Assembly: GCF_964340395.1 (NCBI RefSeq) | Contig: NC_135549.1 | Span: forward strand, 22,448,342 to 22,512,341 | Origin: Glandiceps talaboti | Taxonomy: Eukaryota; Hemichordata; Enteropneusta; Spengelidae | Length of the DNA stretch: 64,000 nucleotides | Direction: 5' to 3' | Shown: positions 21,083-33,845 of the stretch, in pieces | Numbering within the stretch: the first letter of the stretch is position 1 | Layout of the letters: every line of letters starts with the position of its first letter | The notes under the pieces: generated by a model | What the model was told of the DNA's origin: nothing | What the model saw: only the letters and a program-made list of their open reading frames with translations | The model's database searches: none | Translations under genes and position numbers: made by a program

Positions 21083-21088
21083 TTTATT
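21083..21088 (-). terminator. poly(A) signal AATAAA, TRIM B
   Basis: Canonical hexamer on the minus strand about 95 bp after the stop, at the place conserved in copies C and D. Confidence 0.55.
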
Positions 21089-21179
21089 AGTTCGTCAACT
21101 GCCACCAAAATGAGAAAGTCAACGACTTGACGACAAACTGGTTTTGGATTTAGCCTCAGTGTGCAGTAACTCAAAGATG

Positions 21180-24100
21180 TTAGTATTTATATTTCTTGAT
21201 GCAGTTGTTATCACTGTCTGCGATGATAACATGTCCATCATCTGTCACAGCCAATCCATGTGGGTTGTTAAGTTTATCATGTTGACTTTCAATAGATCGG
21301 ATTAATTCACCATCAAAGGTCAGTACCAGTATTCTGTGTGGAGTGGTATCTGGTATATCTGCAACAAGGACGTGATTGTCACTATCTACAGCTATACCAG
21401 TACAATTTTGTAACTTATCTGCATCTCTTAGGTTTGTTATCTTCCTTACCATCTCTCCAGTCTCTCTGTAGATGACTATCTGACCTGCCATATCACTGAC
21501 AAGAACGTCACCATTCTGATCAGCTGTTACAAAGTGTGGATCACCCAGTTTTCCATCCCGTTCTTCTCTACTACCAATTCTTCTGATGAATTCTCCAACC
21601 TGGTTGAATACAAAGATACACTTTGCACGAGGATCAGCTACTAATATATGACCTCTTCTATTGACAGCAACACCATATGGCTTGACAAAGTCTTTGTGCG
21701 TGAACTCTTTTATCTGATGCCCATCTTTATCAATTATGTGAACATACTTCTTATCCCATTCTACGAAAATCGTGTTTCCATTTGGAGTTACTGTGACACC
21801 CGTTGCCCATTTAAAAGGTGTTGGAATTTCATTTTTGTAGAGGCCATCTTTGTCAAGTACTTTGAGTCGTTTATTTCCAGCATCAGCAACCAGTGTATCA
21901 CCACTCTCTGCAACCATAACCCCTATTGGTAAGCTGAACTCTGCAGGACCAGTACCTTTCTTGCCTACTTTCCATACTTGGACTACCTGCGTCTGCAACA
22001 TCTATTGTATATGGGTTACCTTCTGCTGGGATACCATACAGATATACCTTCATACAATGGGGTCCTTCTTTTGTTGGTCGATACGTCACTTCATATCTAC
22101 CATCTTCTTTGTAATTTATCTTTACATCTATGTATTGTCCTTTTGGATCACTAACAGTGACTTTCACTTCCATTCCTGGAATATCTAGTGGATTGCAGCT
22201 TTGATCCAGTGGTGCAACGATTGTTGTACAGTCTGCATACATTGCAGCATCATTTGTTGACACTCTGCATGTGCATTTACCATCTTGAACATGGAAAATA
22301 TCTACATTATACGGATTTCCTTCTGCTTCGTTGTTGTAAATATGGACAGTTATATGATGTCTTCCTTCTGTTTTCGGTTTGAATGTCACAATAATTCTCC
22401 CATCAAGTTGATCACTTACTTCAAAGTCAACATCTTCCTGATCTGAATCACAAATTCGAACTTTGATAGGTAAACCAGAAATACCCAATGGAGTACCATT
22501 CTTGTTTAGTGGAGTTATAGTGGTTGTACATTCGTTGTTAATTCCTCCATTATGTGTTGACACGTTACACCTGACTTTGCCCTCATCATTTAATAGTGTG
22601 TTGACATCTATAACATCAATATTAAACGGATTTCCACTTGCTTCAATTTCAAAAATGTGTACTGACATCGTATATTGCCCTGGATTAACTGGCTTATAAC
22701 TAGCCAAGTAACTGCCATCACGGTTTTCCCCAACTCTTACATCAATATGCTGGCCATTGGCATCTCGAACTTTAACATCTACTGGAATTCTTGGTACAAC
22801 ATTTCCTTTCTTGTCAAGTGGAAAAATGGTTGTTTTGTATTCAGCATTCAACCCGGCATTGTAGGTGGAAAATCTACACATCATTTTCCCTTCATCGTTT
22901 TTCAGTCTTTCTTTGTCAATCACATCTATTATGAACGGAGATCCTACAGCATCAACCTCAAATATATGGATATTCATCTTATGCTTGCCTTCTTGTGTTG
23001 GTGTATAGCTTGCTGTGTATGTACCATCACAATTATCAGTAACATTGCAGTCTATGTGTTCACTGTTTGGATTTTGGACGGACACAGAGACTGGTATTCC
23101 AGCCAATCCTAGTGGGTTCTCCATCTTATCTAGAGGAGTGATGGTAGATTTACATTCTGCCCCTCTGCCAGCATTGTATGTTGACACTCTACACATAGTT
23201 TTACCATTCTCATTAACAAGTTGTCCAAAGTCAATGACATCTATTATGTGTGGGTTTTGTTCCATTGGAATATCATATATATAAACCACCATGCGATGTT
23301 TGCCAGCCTTAGTTGGAAGATAGGTAACCTTGTATGTTCCATCCAAAACATCTTCTAGGTGATATGTTAAAAGTTGTCCATCCGGGTCACGAACAGTGAC
23401 ATCAATCATCATTCCAGGAACACCAAGTGGTTTTCCATCCTTATCCAGTGGAACAATGGCAGATCTGTACTTTGTGCCTAGTCCAGCATGATGTGTCGTC
23501 AATTGACATGACATCTTACCATTATCATTCAGATGGCCTAAAATATCTTTCACGTCGATGTAGTATGGGTTGTTTGCCAATGGACTATCATAAATACACA
23601 CGGTCATTTCATGACGGCCTTGAGTGATAGGTCTGTAAGTTACTTTATAGGTACCATTACCTCTGTCTTGGATCTTTGTGTTTATCTCGTTATCATCTGA
23701 ATCTTTGATTGACACTTGAAGAGGAAGGGCTGACACACCAAGTGGACTACCATCCGTATCTCTAGGTGTGATGATTGACCTGCATACAGCATCCTTTGTT
23801 GCAGTTAATGACTCAATTGTACACGTCAACTTCTTTTCAGGGCCAACAAATACTGAATTCTTTGTTGATATATCTGGTAGTGTGGAAGGATGAAAGAAGT
23901 GTGGATACTCTGCAGTCAAAGCTTTGTGTGTTTTGAAGTCCTGTGAGGAAACGTTATCAAGTCGTCGACAGATGCTTGCCTTGGTAGTCAGCAAGTCAAA
24001 ATCACCACTATGTTGTACAATATTTTCACTAAATCTGCAAGCTCCATCTGTTCCTGCTAACTGTATCAGGATATCTTCTTTCTCCACAAGTAAAGATGCC

Positions 24101-24965
24101 TTTAAAACATCTTCCCTGTCTTGTATTATTGACAACATTTCCTTCTCACGCTTTTGAAGTACTTCGATCCACTTTTGAAAGAATGATTTGACTCTGGTTC
24201 CTTGCTCCCGACTGTTCTGTACAACATTGGTGTTTTCTCTATCAATTTCTATGAGTGTATCTCGAAGACTTTCTCTGCTGCAGTGTTTATCTTGTCCGTG
24301 ATAATCTCTTTGTATTTCTCTGTGGTCTTTCCTATTTCCATCACCATATGTCCTTCACTTCTTGGATGGGTTACAAAAGCACACTGTAGACACAGTGGTA
24401 CTTGGCATTCATCGCTGTCGCAGTACAAAGTAATTTCATGGTTTTCATGGTTTCTCTTACTGCAGTACTGTTTAGGACGGATGAATGTTTCTATAGTTTC
24501 CCATGGATATGACTTTAGATCGGAAAGCGTCAATACGTCATGTGCACCAAGAGCAAATGTATGTGTGTGTGCATCATGGCAGAATTGACACAAAAATGCA
24601 ACACAATCTAAACAGAATGACACTGCTATGTCACCCTTTTTACCATGACAACTCTGACACGAGATGTCTTGGCCCTTTTGCAGGTTTTGCTGCTTCTCAT
24701 AGTATTCTTTCTGATTCAAAATGGTGGCACTGGTCTGGAAACCTATGGCACCTTTTTGTTTTGTTTTCGTACACTCTGAACATATTTGACACTTAATTAC
24801 TTCATCCTTGCCAATCTGCTTAGTCAAACAGGGTTGACAGAACACGTGGAGACAAGGAAGATATTTTGGTATCCGGGTACTTTTATCGTACTGGTTGCTA
24901 CAGAGCCTACAGGTCAACACACTGGGATCGAAAGTAAACTTCTTTGAGGGGTCAGCTGTTGCCAT
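21180..24965 (-). pseudogene. TRIM-family copy B, two frameshifts
   Basis: Same domain order as copies A, C and D, split into three frames: RING and B-boxes (24249-24965), coiled coil plus six filamin repeats (frame ending near 21898), and NHL propeller (21180-22001). A 7-nt deletion near 24270 breaks the start of the coiled coil. A 1-nt insertion near 21980 breaks the filamin/NHL junction. RING and B-box ligands are all present and I see no in-frame stops between the lesions, so inactivation is recent or the indels are sequence errors. If real, the product would be a truncated RING/B-box protein of 238 residues. The first propeller blades (about 21721-21960) differ much more from the other copies than the rest. 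The splice donor is also changed. Confidence 0.85.
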
Positions 24966-24983
24966 ATTTGACTTGGATATTCA

Positions 24984-25444
24984 CTGAAACAAAATAACGG
25001 AATATTTAAACACCTGGTTGCAATAAACACATTGCAGTTTTTGCGTGCGAATTGTTTTAATAAGTATTACCTTGTACACAAAGGTTAGAAACTGAATGTG
25101 TTGCTACTGTTAAAACTAACTAGGATTCTAAAACTGTGTTGCTTTCTTGGTTTAAAAGAACAACTTCTTCAAATAAACAAAAAAAAGAAAGTTGTGGTCT
25201 GTTACCATTACCATTGGAAAAGAATAAGCTATGGGGGAAAAAATAACATAGTTTCGTTTTCACTTCCATTGGGGGTTATAAGTGTATTTAGTTACCAGAT
25301 AAATATTTTCTTCTAAACAAATAGGATCTAATAATAGCTTTATTTAAATATACCAGTGAACTGAAACCACGCCTTTCTATGTATGTATGTATGTATGTAT
25401 GTATGTATGTATGTATGTATGTATGTATGTATGTATGTATGTAC

Positions 25445-25503
<59 letters not shown>

Positions 25504-25691
25504 CTTATGCATGTATGATACTGCATTATGGATATCACTTTGTATCCTGACCTTTGCAATGACCATGTCTTAAAAACCAAATTGTACCCACTAACTGGGG
25601 AAGCTTAATAGTTAGAGACCTCAACAGCCTGTCTGTCTGTCCACTATGTGCACATGGTTGTATGTGTGTGTATTATATAGTGTGAGCGTAC
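24984..25691 (-). other. 5'-UTR intron of TRIM B, weakened donor
   Basis: The acceptor (TTTGTTTCAG|TGAATATCC) is intact, 18 nt before the ATG. The donor reads GTACGC where copies A, C and D have GTAAGC, losing the A at position +4. The intron holds the ATGT and CTGT tracts. Exon 1 would begin at 25692 and extend to about 25900 in the block conserved among all copies. Confidence 0.6.
25377..25503. repeat. (ATGT)n then (CTGT)n microsatellite in the TRIM B intron
   Basis: About 16 ATGT repeats followed by about 15 CTGT repeats. On the transcribed strand they read as ACAT and ACAG repeats. Open frames through it are repeat artefacts. Confidence 0.95.
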
Positions 25692-25965
25692 CCAATGCAG
25701 AAGCCAGCTGCTTCTGTACAGACCATCTACCATCAAGTGGTTCGGGACTTAATGATTAGATACACATCATTTTCCTTGTTTTAAGGTTGTTGGATAACTC
25801 TCTGTTAGTGCAATTGGTTCAGCAAATACCACAGCCGGCAAACCAATTATTCTGTGAGATGAAGAAATAAGTGAATACATTAACCTTAATACATAGCACT
25901 CTGATATATATTGTATACCAAGTTGACGTGATTACATCTTGACTTGAGGATTATATATTGGTGAT

Positions 25966-25979
25966 ACATTATTAAAGTA
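25966..25979. repeat. left target-site duplication of the LINE
   Basis: ACATTATTAAAGTA here is nearly repeated as ACATTATTTTAAGTA at 28009-28023, just past the element's 3' end. The allied place near unit C (about 41411-41425) has a single copy of the site. Confidence 0.6.
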
Positions 25980-28008
25980 ATGTGCTACCCCATCAATTGT
26001 CCAGTGTATGAGAAAATTATTCAATCAAATCTTATCAAATGGCAAGTATCAAAAGCAATGGAATACAAGCCACCTTGTTCCATTATATAAGTCTGGGGAC
26101 ATTAGAAATATGAATAATTATAGATGTATAGCATTGTCAAATTCTGTTTCTAAACTTTTAAACATAATCCTGAACAACTAACTGCAGCTATATTTTGACA
26201 GCCATAATTATATCCAAGACACACAGTTTGGGTTTTGCAAAAACTATCGTATAACTGATTGTATTATTTATACTTAAATCTTCAATTAATAAGTATGTAT
26301 GTAGAGCAGGTAAAATCCAATATCTATTTGCTTGCTTTGTTGACCTGCGCAAGGCCTTTGACAGTGTATACAGTGTATGACGAGATGGAATGCTATATAA
26401 ATTGCTTAAATCAGGTGTCACAGGATAATTACATAGCCTGATTTGACCAATGTATTGTGAAACAAATTATGGCATCAGAAAAGCTCACAGTTGTACTAAC
26501 ACTTTTCCATCTACAAGTGGTGTTAAGCAGGGGTGTAATTTAAGCGCACAGCTCTTGTTTAATATTTTTATAAATGACCTTTCGGATACTATTTATTCTA
26601 ATCCTGTAAATCTAGACAACACTTTATTTAATCGCAGACGATATTGTTATATTATCTGATTCAAATGTAGGCCTTCAAAATAGTCTAGATAAGTTACATA
26701 ACTATTGTAAGAAATGGAAACTTAAAGTAAATACTAATAAGACAAGTTATTATCTTCAATAAGCTAGGTCGAGTGATTGATAGTGATCATGATTTCTACC
26801 TAGGTATAGAAAAGTTACAAATCGTACCATCCTATACATACTTGGGAATTATCTTTCAAAGTAGCGGTAAATTTAAACTAGCAATTGAAAATTTAGTTAT
26901 GAAAGCACACCATGCACTAGGTGCACTGAGACAAACACTATCCTTATATAATCATACATTTTCTCCAAAAGGATCTCTTCAACTCTTCAAAAGCAGTCTT
27001 GTCCATTCTTATGTATGGTTCAGAAGTTTGGGGAGCTTTTAACTTTGAACTATACAAATCAAAACAATGTGAAGAACTTGATAATGAAGTTTTTATTAAA
27101 CATTTGTTTAGTGATAAAAATCTTTTTGAACAAATACATTCTACATTTTGCAAACAAGTGTTGGGTATTCGCAAAAAGTCAAGTAATATTGCCTCAAAAG
27201 CAGAATTGGAAAGTTATCCAGTCATTGTGCAAATCTGTAAACAAATGTTAAATTATGAAAACAGATTAAGGAATGGAGAATGCAGTAACCTTGTACAATG
27301 TGCTTTCAACTCTGAAAAGAAAACTCATGGTAACATATGGACAGCCTTTGTCAATAAGTTAAATGAAATAACCGAGCTTAAAAGTGATGCTGATGTAACA
27401 AATCTTAATAGTGATTTGAAAACATTTATATCAATACAATTTGGATGCCAACGATTCAAAAAACTGACGACAACAACAAATTACGTACCTACAGCAAATT
27501 TAAAACAAATTATGAATTTGAATCATATTTAGAACAAGTAAATAATGTTTCTCACAGAATCAGCATAACTAGGCTCAGGATCTCAGCACATAATTTACCA
27601 ATCGAAAGACTGCGATACCAAGGAATCCCCCTGGATGAAAGACTTTGTCATTTATGTCATACTAAAGCTATTGGTGATGAAATCCATGCGTTAATGGATT
27701 GTACTAATCCATCTGTAACTGAAGCTAGAAACCAATTTCAAAGAACTATTGAAATGTATTATCAAAGTTTCTCAAAATTATCTAAAAAAAAAAGAATACT
27801 TAAAAAAATAATGAGCTCAAATGATAGTTTTATCACTAGTAGCTTTGTAAAATTCTCTAATTCATTATTATCTTTGTATTCAGTACTGTAGTTTAGTGTT
27901 TTATCTATATTTATATTTATATATTATCTTTCTTCTTCTTGTTTTGTATGTTTTTGACTATAGATAATGTATTTCTAACACTATTTCATGTCAAATAAAA
28001 TATACTCT
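25980..28008 (+). mobile_element. 5'-truncated non-LTR retrotransposon (LINE)
   Basis: The element begins inside the reverse transcriptase. Plus-strand pieces, shifted and interrupted by stops, include LYKSGDIRNMNNYRCIAL (about 26088), QFGFCKNYR, FVDLRKAFDSV (about 26340), STSGVKQGCNLSAQLL (about 26510), ADDIVILSDS (about 26635) and YLGIIF (about 26840). The last ORFs (26999-27532 and 27445-27891) end in a zinc-finger-like C-x2-C...H...C (CHLCHTKAIGDEIHALMDC) typical of LINE C-termini. The 3' UTR ends shortly after TCAAATAAAATAT. Missing 5' half, stops and frameshifts show it is inactive. The clade is not resolved. Confidence 0.88.
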
Positions 28009-28023
28009 ACATTATTTTAAGTA
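28009..28023. repeat. right target-site duplication of the LINE
   Basis: Pairs with 25966-25979. Sequence beyond it resumes the spacer II/III homology at once. Confidence 0.6.
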
Positions 28024-31000
28024 TACCACTTGACTGTATCAACTTTACATCTCTTGAAATTGTATACATAAATTAGGCTGATTATAATAACCATCACCAC
28101 CTTGTTATAAGTGGTAATTTCAAACAAACATAGCCCAATAACACGTTATTAACTTAAAAGGTAAAAGAATATCCAATGCAATGAAAATACTAAATAAAAT
28201 AAAATACTAAGAAAATACAGACAAGCGTAATTACACTAAAATTTACAAAGTCAAACAAAATTACATATAACCCCTACATAAGTAGTTCAATCAACTGAAT
28301 TTTAAAGTTGGTGAAAAAAAATCGGTAGATGTCACAAAGGTGTACTATGGTGGCATAGACCGTCATAAAAAAAGAAAGAAATTGCTAAAAAATTCACTTG
28401 TTTGCAAAACACAAATCTAAAAAGTTGACTTAATAAATGTGCGGGTATTATCCACACGTAACAAAGAGAGGAAGAGGAAATTTACGTAGAATTAATTAAA
28501 TACAAGTCAGACTCACATACTGGCCACACGTTTTTTCTGGACACGTTCAGTACCTTGTTTGTGTTATTGTTCAACTTGCTGTAGGTTGATTATATACAAC
28601 CTTGATAAATCGTGAAATTAATGTCCAAATTGAGTTAGACTAAAGATCGATCACCTACAAAAAGATTTATTTTACTATATCTAGATCTGTTTCCATCTAC
28701 CCTCGAACTGTAACACATAATAAAACTGTAAACATATTTTATGAGGTTGACAGGTACAGAGGTAGTGATAGTTGCTAAGGACTCATACACGGGATTTATG
28801 ATCATTTACATGCATTCATAATATCATTACATTCATCAATTGTTTTTGTTTAATGACTAGTGAATACGATCGATCTTGCGGTCCCTATTAATAAGTGCCA
28901 CGTTTGCCATTGTCTGGTTTCGTAAATTATTTCAACTTTATTGCACAAAAACTCTTAGGGAAATATTCTTTCTACTTGCAACTAAACAACAGTAAACATC
29001 GTTATTAGGGCGGCATACGCAAAAACAACTCAAGTGGATATAACACATCATGGTAATTTGGTATTCAAGTTTACACGGGATAGTTTATATACATCGATTT
29101 GAGCTGAGGCGTAGTAAAAATGCCCTGGACAAACATTAAGACTTATTTACGAGCCAGTGCGACATTCCAGGACGCTAAGTACATAAAGAAGCCATATAAC
29201 ACACATCGAGAAGCTTTCAAGTGGTAGGTTTAACTTATATTTTGTATCCTGATGTCATGTAAATGTCCCATGAGACTTCTACCAGTTGATGGACATGATT
29301 CTACATGGTTTGTAATAATTGTAATTGCATTGGAAATCAAATGCTTCAAAATATGAAGTTTGAAGGAAAAATAACTACAAAAACCCACAATGTTACAGAA
29401 CAAATAAGGAAATAAGGAAAACAAAACTTAAGGCGGGGGAAGAAGGTGGGGTGGCTGAGGATAAAATATTGTGGTCAAAATGTTTTCACAACACCCTTCA
29501 CCCTCTCAAAACGTTACATGCCCCCACCCCCGAAATATACCCAAGTTTTTCCGTAACCCCCTCCCTCAGCCTACACAGCGAGTGTCATATGTGCAATTAT
29601 ACAGTACCCTTCACCTTCCAGCATTCTGGAGATGTATAATTGTATGGTATTCTACATTAAAATAAGTTGTTTCGAGATACTTAGCCAGCACGACTATCCC
29701 TTCAATCTTGATGTGGGGGGGGGGGGGCGGCAGCATCGCCATGATTGTTAATGGAGAGGAGTGGAAGGGAGCGTCTCCCCACTTTCTTGAAAATAATTTC
29801 ATGTGGGAGGCCATTTTGCTACATAAAATTAAAACCATACACATAAATACTGGAGTATAGTTTTCATTTAACCTATAAAAGACACACATTCGGTGTAATG
29901 AGTATAATGAACGACACCCTCTACTCTCACAAAAAATTGGAATGACAGCTGCCAATCTAAGATCGTACGTTTTGAAAAAATATCTACTCGATGAAAAGAG
30001 TGGAATGACACTACTTACTACATTCCATATGTTAAATGGCACATACACTCAGGGGAAAAATCAGGCCCGGCTGTTGCATAAAATATGATGTTGATGTGGT
30101 CTGTGATACTGGTGGCAGTGATGGGATGCATGTCAAAATCACAATATAATGCAAAGGGAGATAATACAATGCGTCAATTTGAATGTACAATGTGACCCTC
30201 ACCTAATTCCTTTTCCTACATTATGGCTCTCTCCCGAGTATCGACTTGTAAAACATGAAGGAAAAACCCATACCCCTGGCTTTCCCCTTGTAACTATTCA
30301 AGACTCTCCTATATGAAAGCTCGTGTGCGTTTACAGTAATAGCTGAATCTTGGACAGTCACCACTGCATCTTGGTGTCTCACAAGTTTAATCAGCAAGAC
30401 ATTTGTGTGAAATTTAAAGATACTTTTCTACTCTAGACAATAAAGGAAGAAAGGGAATACATGTACATGATTGTCACATACTATCATCGTTGAGGCTTTA
30501 AATACAGTTATACAAAGCTTAGGGAACAATACAGGTAAACATGTAAATTCGCTTCCTTGTCGACTTTTCAATGTTTCCTCATGCATTTGTATTGTTAAAA
30601 ATTCTGAAGCTGTAGTCGCTACGGCAGTTGTGTACATGTTTGCTATTTAAGTTTTCATTCTGTTTGTGTACACCTACATTCAACCCACACATCTGTTAAA
30701 ATATGTGAAATAGCATTAGGGAATTTGACGCTTCATAAATATATACTTACTATCACAAATTCCTTGCACCGTGATTACCACTACAGTAACCAAACAGATA
30801 CGTTGATGTACACAACCCCTGTGTGATTTGTATTGGTCACATTTAAACTGTGGCTCTTATTGAAAATCACATGACTTTCACAAATACATTCCTTATCATA
30901 CCTTGCGATAAATAAGAGTATAAAATAGTCACAAAATGTCAGAGGTGAAACGGTACTTTGGAAACCATAGAATGTGTGTAACCTTCTTGTCCCATTGTGC

Positions 31001-31130
31001 TGTCATGAATTTGTAATTACCGTGTTTGGGTTCAGACGTGACACTGTTGATACATGTCGATAAATAAAGCCTATGGTTCCAGTTTATACCACATATATTG
31101 TCTCGTATGCAGTTTATCATTCCATTCCAC
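28024..31130. other. spacer II, paired with spacer III
   Basis: Closely matches about 41425-45700 apart from the Helitron-like insertion present only in III and small indels. A G run lies at about 29705-29728. Short ORFs are not kept between the two copies. Parts near 28500-28660 and 30540-30700 are distantly related to spacers I/IV. No gene is called. Confidence 0.5.
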
Positions 31131-31157
31131 TACAAGTGCTGATCTTAAAGCTTTGAT

Positions 31158-31379
31158 ATGGAGGAGAATCCAAAACTGTGTTTAAGGCTATTGGTGGTAG
31201 TCTACCTCTCGGCAACCTCCCAGACATCTAGCAGATCGGAGAGTTTCCCTGAAGACAAGCGAGTTCCCGTAAAAACGCTAATTTCCCCAGAGAAGACCAT
31301 CTTAACGATTCATGCTTTTCTACTTCCTACCAGACGAAGGAACGAGGCCATATCTAATTCCGAAGAAACATCGACCTAA
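31158..31379 (+). CDS. small ORF with signal-peptide-like N-terminus, unknown
   Basis: A 73-residue ORF occurs in a stretch present once in the window. Its N-terminus, MEENPKLC then LRLLVVVYLSATSQT, looks like a signal peptide with possible cleavage near residue 23. A dibasic KR at about 34-35 and RRR at about 59-61 bracket 23 residues, as in some neuropeptide precursors. The ORF is locally richer in GC than its surroundings. No homologue is recognised, no promoter or splice sites could be tied to it, and a chance ORF remains likely. Confidence 0.3.
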   Translation: MEENPKLCLRLLVVVYLSATSQTSSRSESFPEDKRVPVKTLISPEKTILTIHAFLLPTRRRNEAISNSEETST

Positions 31380-32524
31380 TTTAGAGAACTGATAATGATG
31401 AAGCCCTAGGAACTGGAACGGAAGTTATTTTCCAAAATTCAATGACTTGTATGTGGACCAATATGGAAGTTAAAAAGAGCTAAGTGAATATTTACCAGTC
31501 GTCTGATGAAGAAAAAGAAGTATTGCGAAATTCCCTCTCTACGAACAAAGAACATTTGCGAATGTATTATGCTGCGATACTCAGATGTAATGATTACCAA
31601 CTCAAGACAACGCGTCATCCAGGAAATCAAGGTAATTAACGCAAATATAAACGCTATCTGACAATACAATCTGTTGTCAAGAGATTTAAGCTTGTTTGAA
31701 GACGTATAACCATGGGATCGAAGAACTAATCAAACTCTTTCGGAGAGTCAACTTGACATTTTGAACATTTACTTTTGGACTGCTATAGAGTTTCCTAAAT
31801 ATTAACCGAGTTACGTGTTTCTTAGAAAAGATGTCTGCTTGCTTGTAATTTGTTTTCGGAAGTTATTGAAAGAGAGTGTCATCTACCGAAAGTCAACTTC
31901 CAAAGTGTGTAGAATTTAAAACTAGGTTGACTTCATAATTACAGTATATATATTTTCTTGTATTGATAATTTAGTTTAGTGATAAAATTTTGTGGTCAAA
32001 AATGTTAATTATCAATGTAAATCTACAAAATCATGTAAATACTCATATGTCTTGTGTTTTCCGGAAAGCTTTGACATGCCTGTCTAAAATGCCGATTTTT
32101 GCTCGTGGTTGATTTTAGCGGGATGGAGATACAGCAGGCTCTGTTTTTGCTCGGGAACCATGTTTGAAAAGTCGCGCTCAGAACGACATGCTATTGTAAC
32201 AAATAGAGGGGATACCTCTACTGTTCATGTAACCCTCCTCCAATGTTACTCTCTCTCTCCACTCCGTACACGGTATCGACTTGGACTTGAAAGGGAATTA
32301 GCTCAAACTACACACAATGTTCATGGTTAACCTGGATCATTTAGAAGTGGCCCAGTCAGGGAGCAGATGGACGCTCCTTGCCTCAGACCGTCTCTTCCAA
32401 AGAAAGAATCCGAACTTTATTTCAACATTAAATTCTTATAAACACCAAATATACAGTACTCAAATGATTGGGTGATAAAATAATGCAAATGCAAATTATA
32501 TTGACAAATATGAAAACCAGATTT
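31380..32524. other. single-copy stretch, no recognised feature
   Basis: Not clearly repeated elsewhere in the window. Short ORFs of 60-76 residues lack recognisable domains. If the upstream small ORF is real, this could include its 3' UTR. Confidence 0.35.
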
Positions 32525-33845
32525 AAACTGAATGCCTTCCGTAAGGATTTATGCAAGAAATTTAGCTCTATATCTGTGATTCGTCAAGTCCCAATGAAAG
32601 TTAGTTGTCAAAAATGTTGTTGAAATGCCCGCCACGCCTCCTATTCTCAGCACTCGGCTTTCGTGATCCCCTACATACCCAGGATATGGCATGTGCATGT
32701 TGAACTTTCTTCTGTCCCACCACAAGTTTACACATTCTCAAGATTTTGTTGAGTGGCGCACCCTCACTGTACACTAATTATATAGAGCTCAATGTATAGG
32801 TCAACATTATTGATACATTGTTGCGAAATTTTCTTCGTAGGCTAGGCAAGGCTTGGTCTATTTTCCATATTTTGACAACACACATTTGGGTATAAATTAT
32901 AGATTATTACACTTGATAAATATGCGAGAGTGTATTTATATCCTGAGATACAGAGCTAGATAAATGATTATGTACAAGCCTTGCAACCAACAGCAGTAGT
33001 TTGTTATCGAGAGAAATTGGAAAAGAACACGGTAAAAAGGAGACGGTTCGAGGTCAATATAATACTTCCTAAACTTCTAATCGAAAATCTAAAAAAACAC
33101 GATTTCTCTTTATTCATCTGCACATCAGTGTGTGAAATTTGAAAATGATAAGTCCATATTAGATGAAATTGAAACGATGATAATAATTTCACCTGTTTGT
33201 GAACTCCGCGCTCATTGTTAACCTATTTTAAGGCCAAGAAAAAAATTGTTTTCTGGTGAGTTTGAATCATTTAAATACCCTGCCTCGGTCTTCTTTTTTC
33301 TCGTGTTTGTGCAGCCAATGCAGAGTGCAGATCCAAGGGAAACACAAAATAAGGTTGGCACGAATACCTGAAAACAGAGTCTTTCTCAGTAGTGTAAAGC
33401 ATTATTAAAGTTGGCATCATATTCAGATTCGGATCTGAGGCCATCTGACTGCCTTGGTCTTCTTTTTTTCTCGTGTTTGTGCAGCCAATGCAGAGTGCAG
33501 ATCCAAGGGAAACACAAAATAAGGTTGGCATGAAACCCCTGAAAACAGAGTCTTTCTCAGTAGTGTAGAGCACGAGTATAAAGTTGGCATCGGATTCAGA
33601 TTCGGATCTGAGGCCATCTGACACTCAATATAACGTTCATAAGATAACGCTACCTGAATCTGAATCTGAATCTGACACCAACTTTATACTTGTTCGATCG
33701 ATTAATTACTCAAATTGGTCATTAATATTCATCGGATTATTACCAAAACCTAATCAGTTCTTGCCATTACATATCTATGAAATTTCGTTTGAATTGATGC
33801 AGCCGTTTTTTCGGAAATGGTGATACAGACACACAGACTTCATCA
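32525..33845. mobile_element. degenerate Helitron-like element with internal duplication
   Basis: Begins with ACTGAATGCCTTCCGTAAGG, the 5' end shared with blocks at 13355 and 50625. It closes with CCTAATCAGTTCTTGCC, a GATGCAGCCGTTTTTTCGG stretch and ACACACAGAC, as found just before the microsatellite end of the element at 41621. The 3' hairpin is not seen. The interior holds a 169-bp tandem duplication. Confidence 0.45.
33280..33700. repeat. 169-bp tandem duplication with a trailing inverted arm
   Basis: Two units (about 33280-33448 and 33449-33618) share TCGTGTTTGTGCAGCCAATG and end in GGATCTGAGGCCATCTGAC. A third, partial arm at about 33650-33700 is inverted relative to the end of unit two: CCAACTTTATAC faces GTATAAAGTTGG. 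This forms a hairpin of about 35 bp. The ORFs here owe their length to the duplication. Confidence 0.75.
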
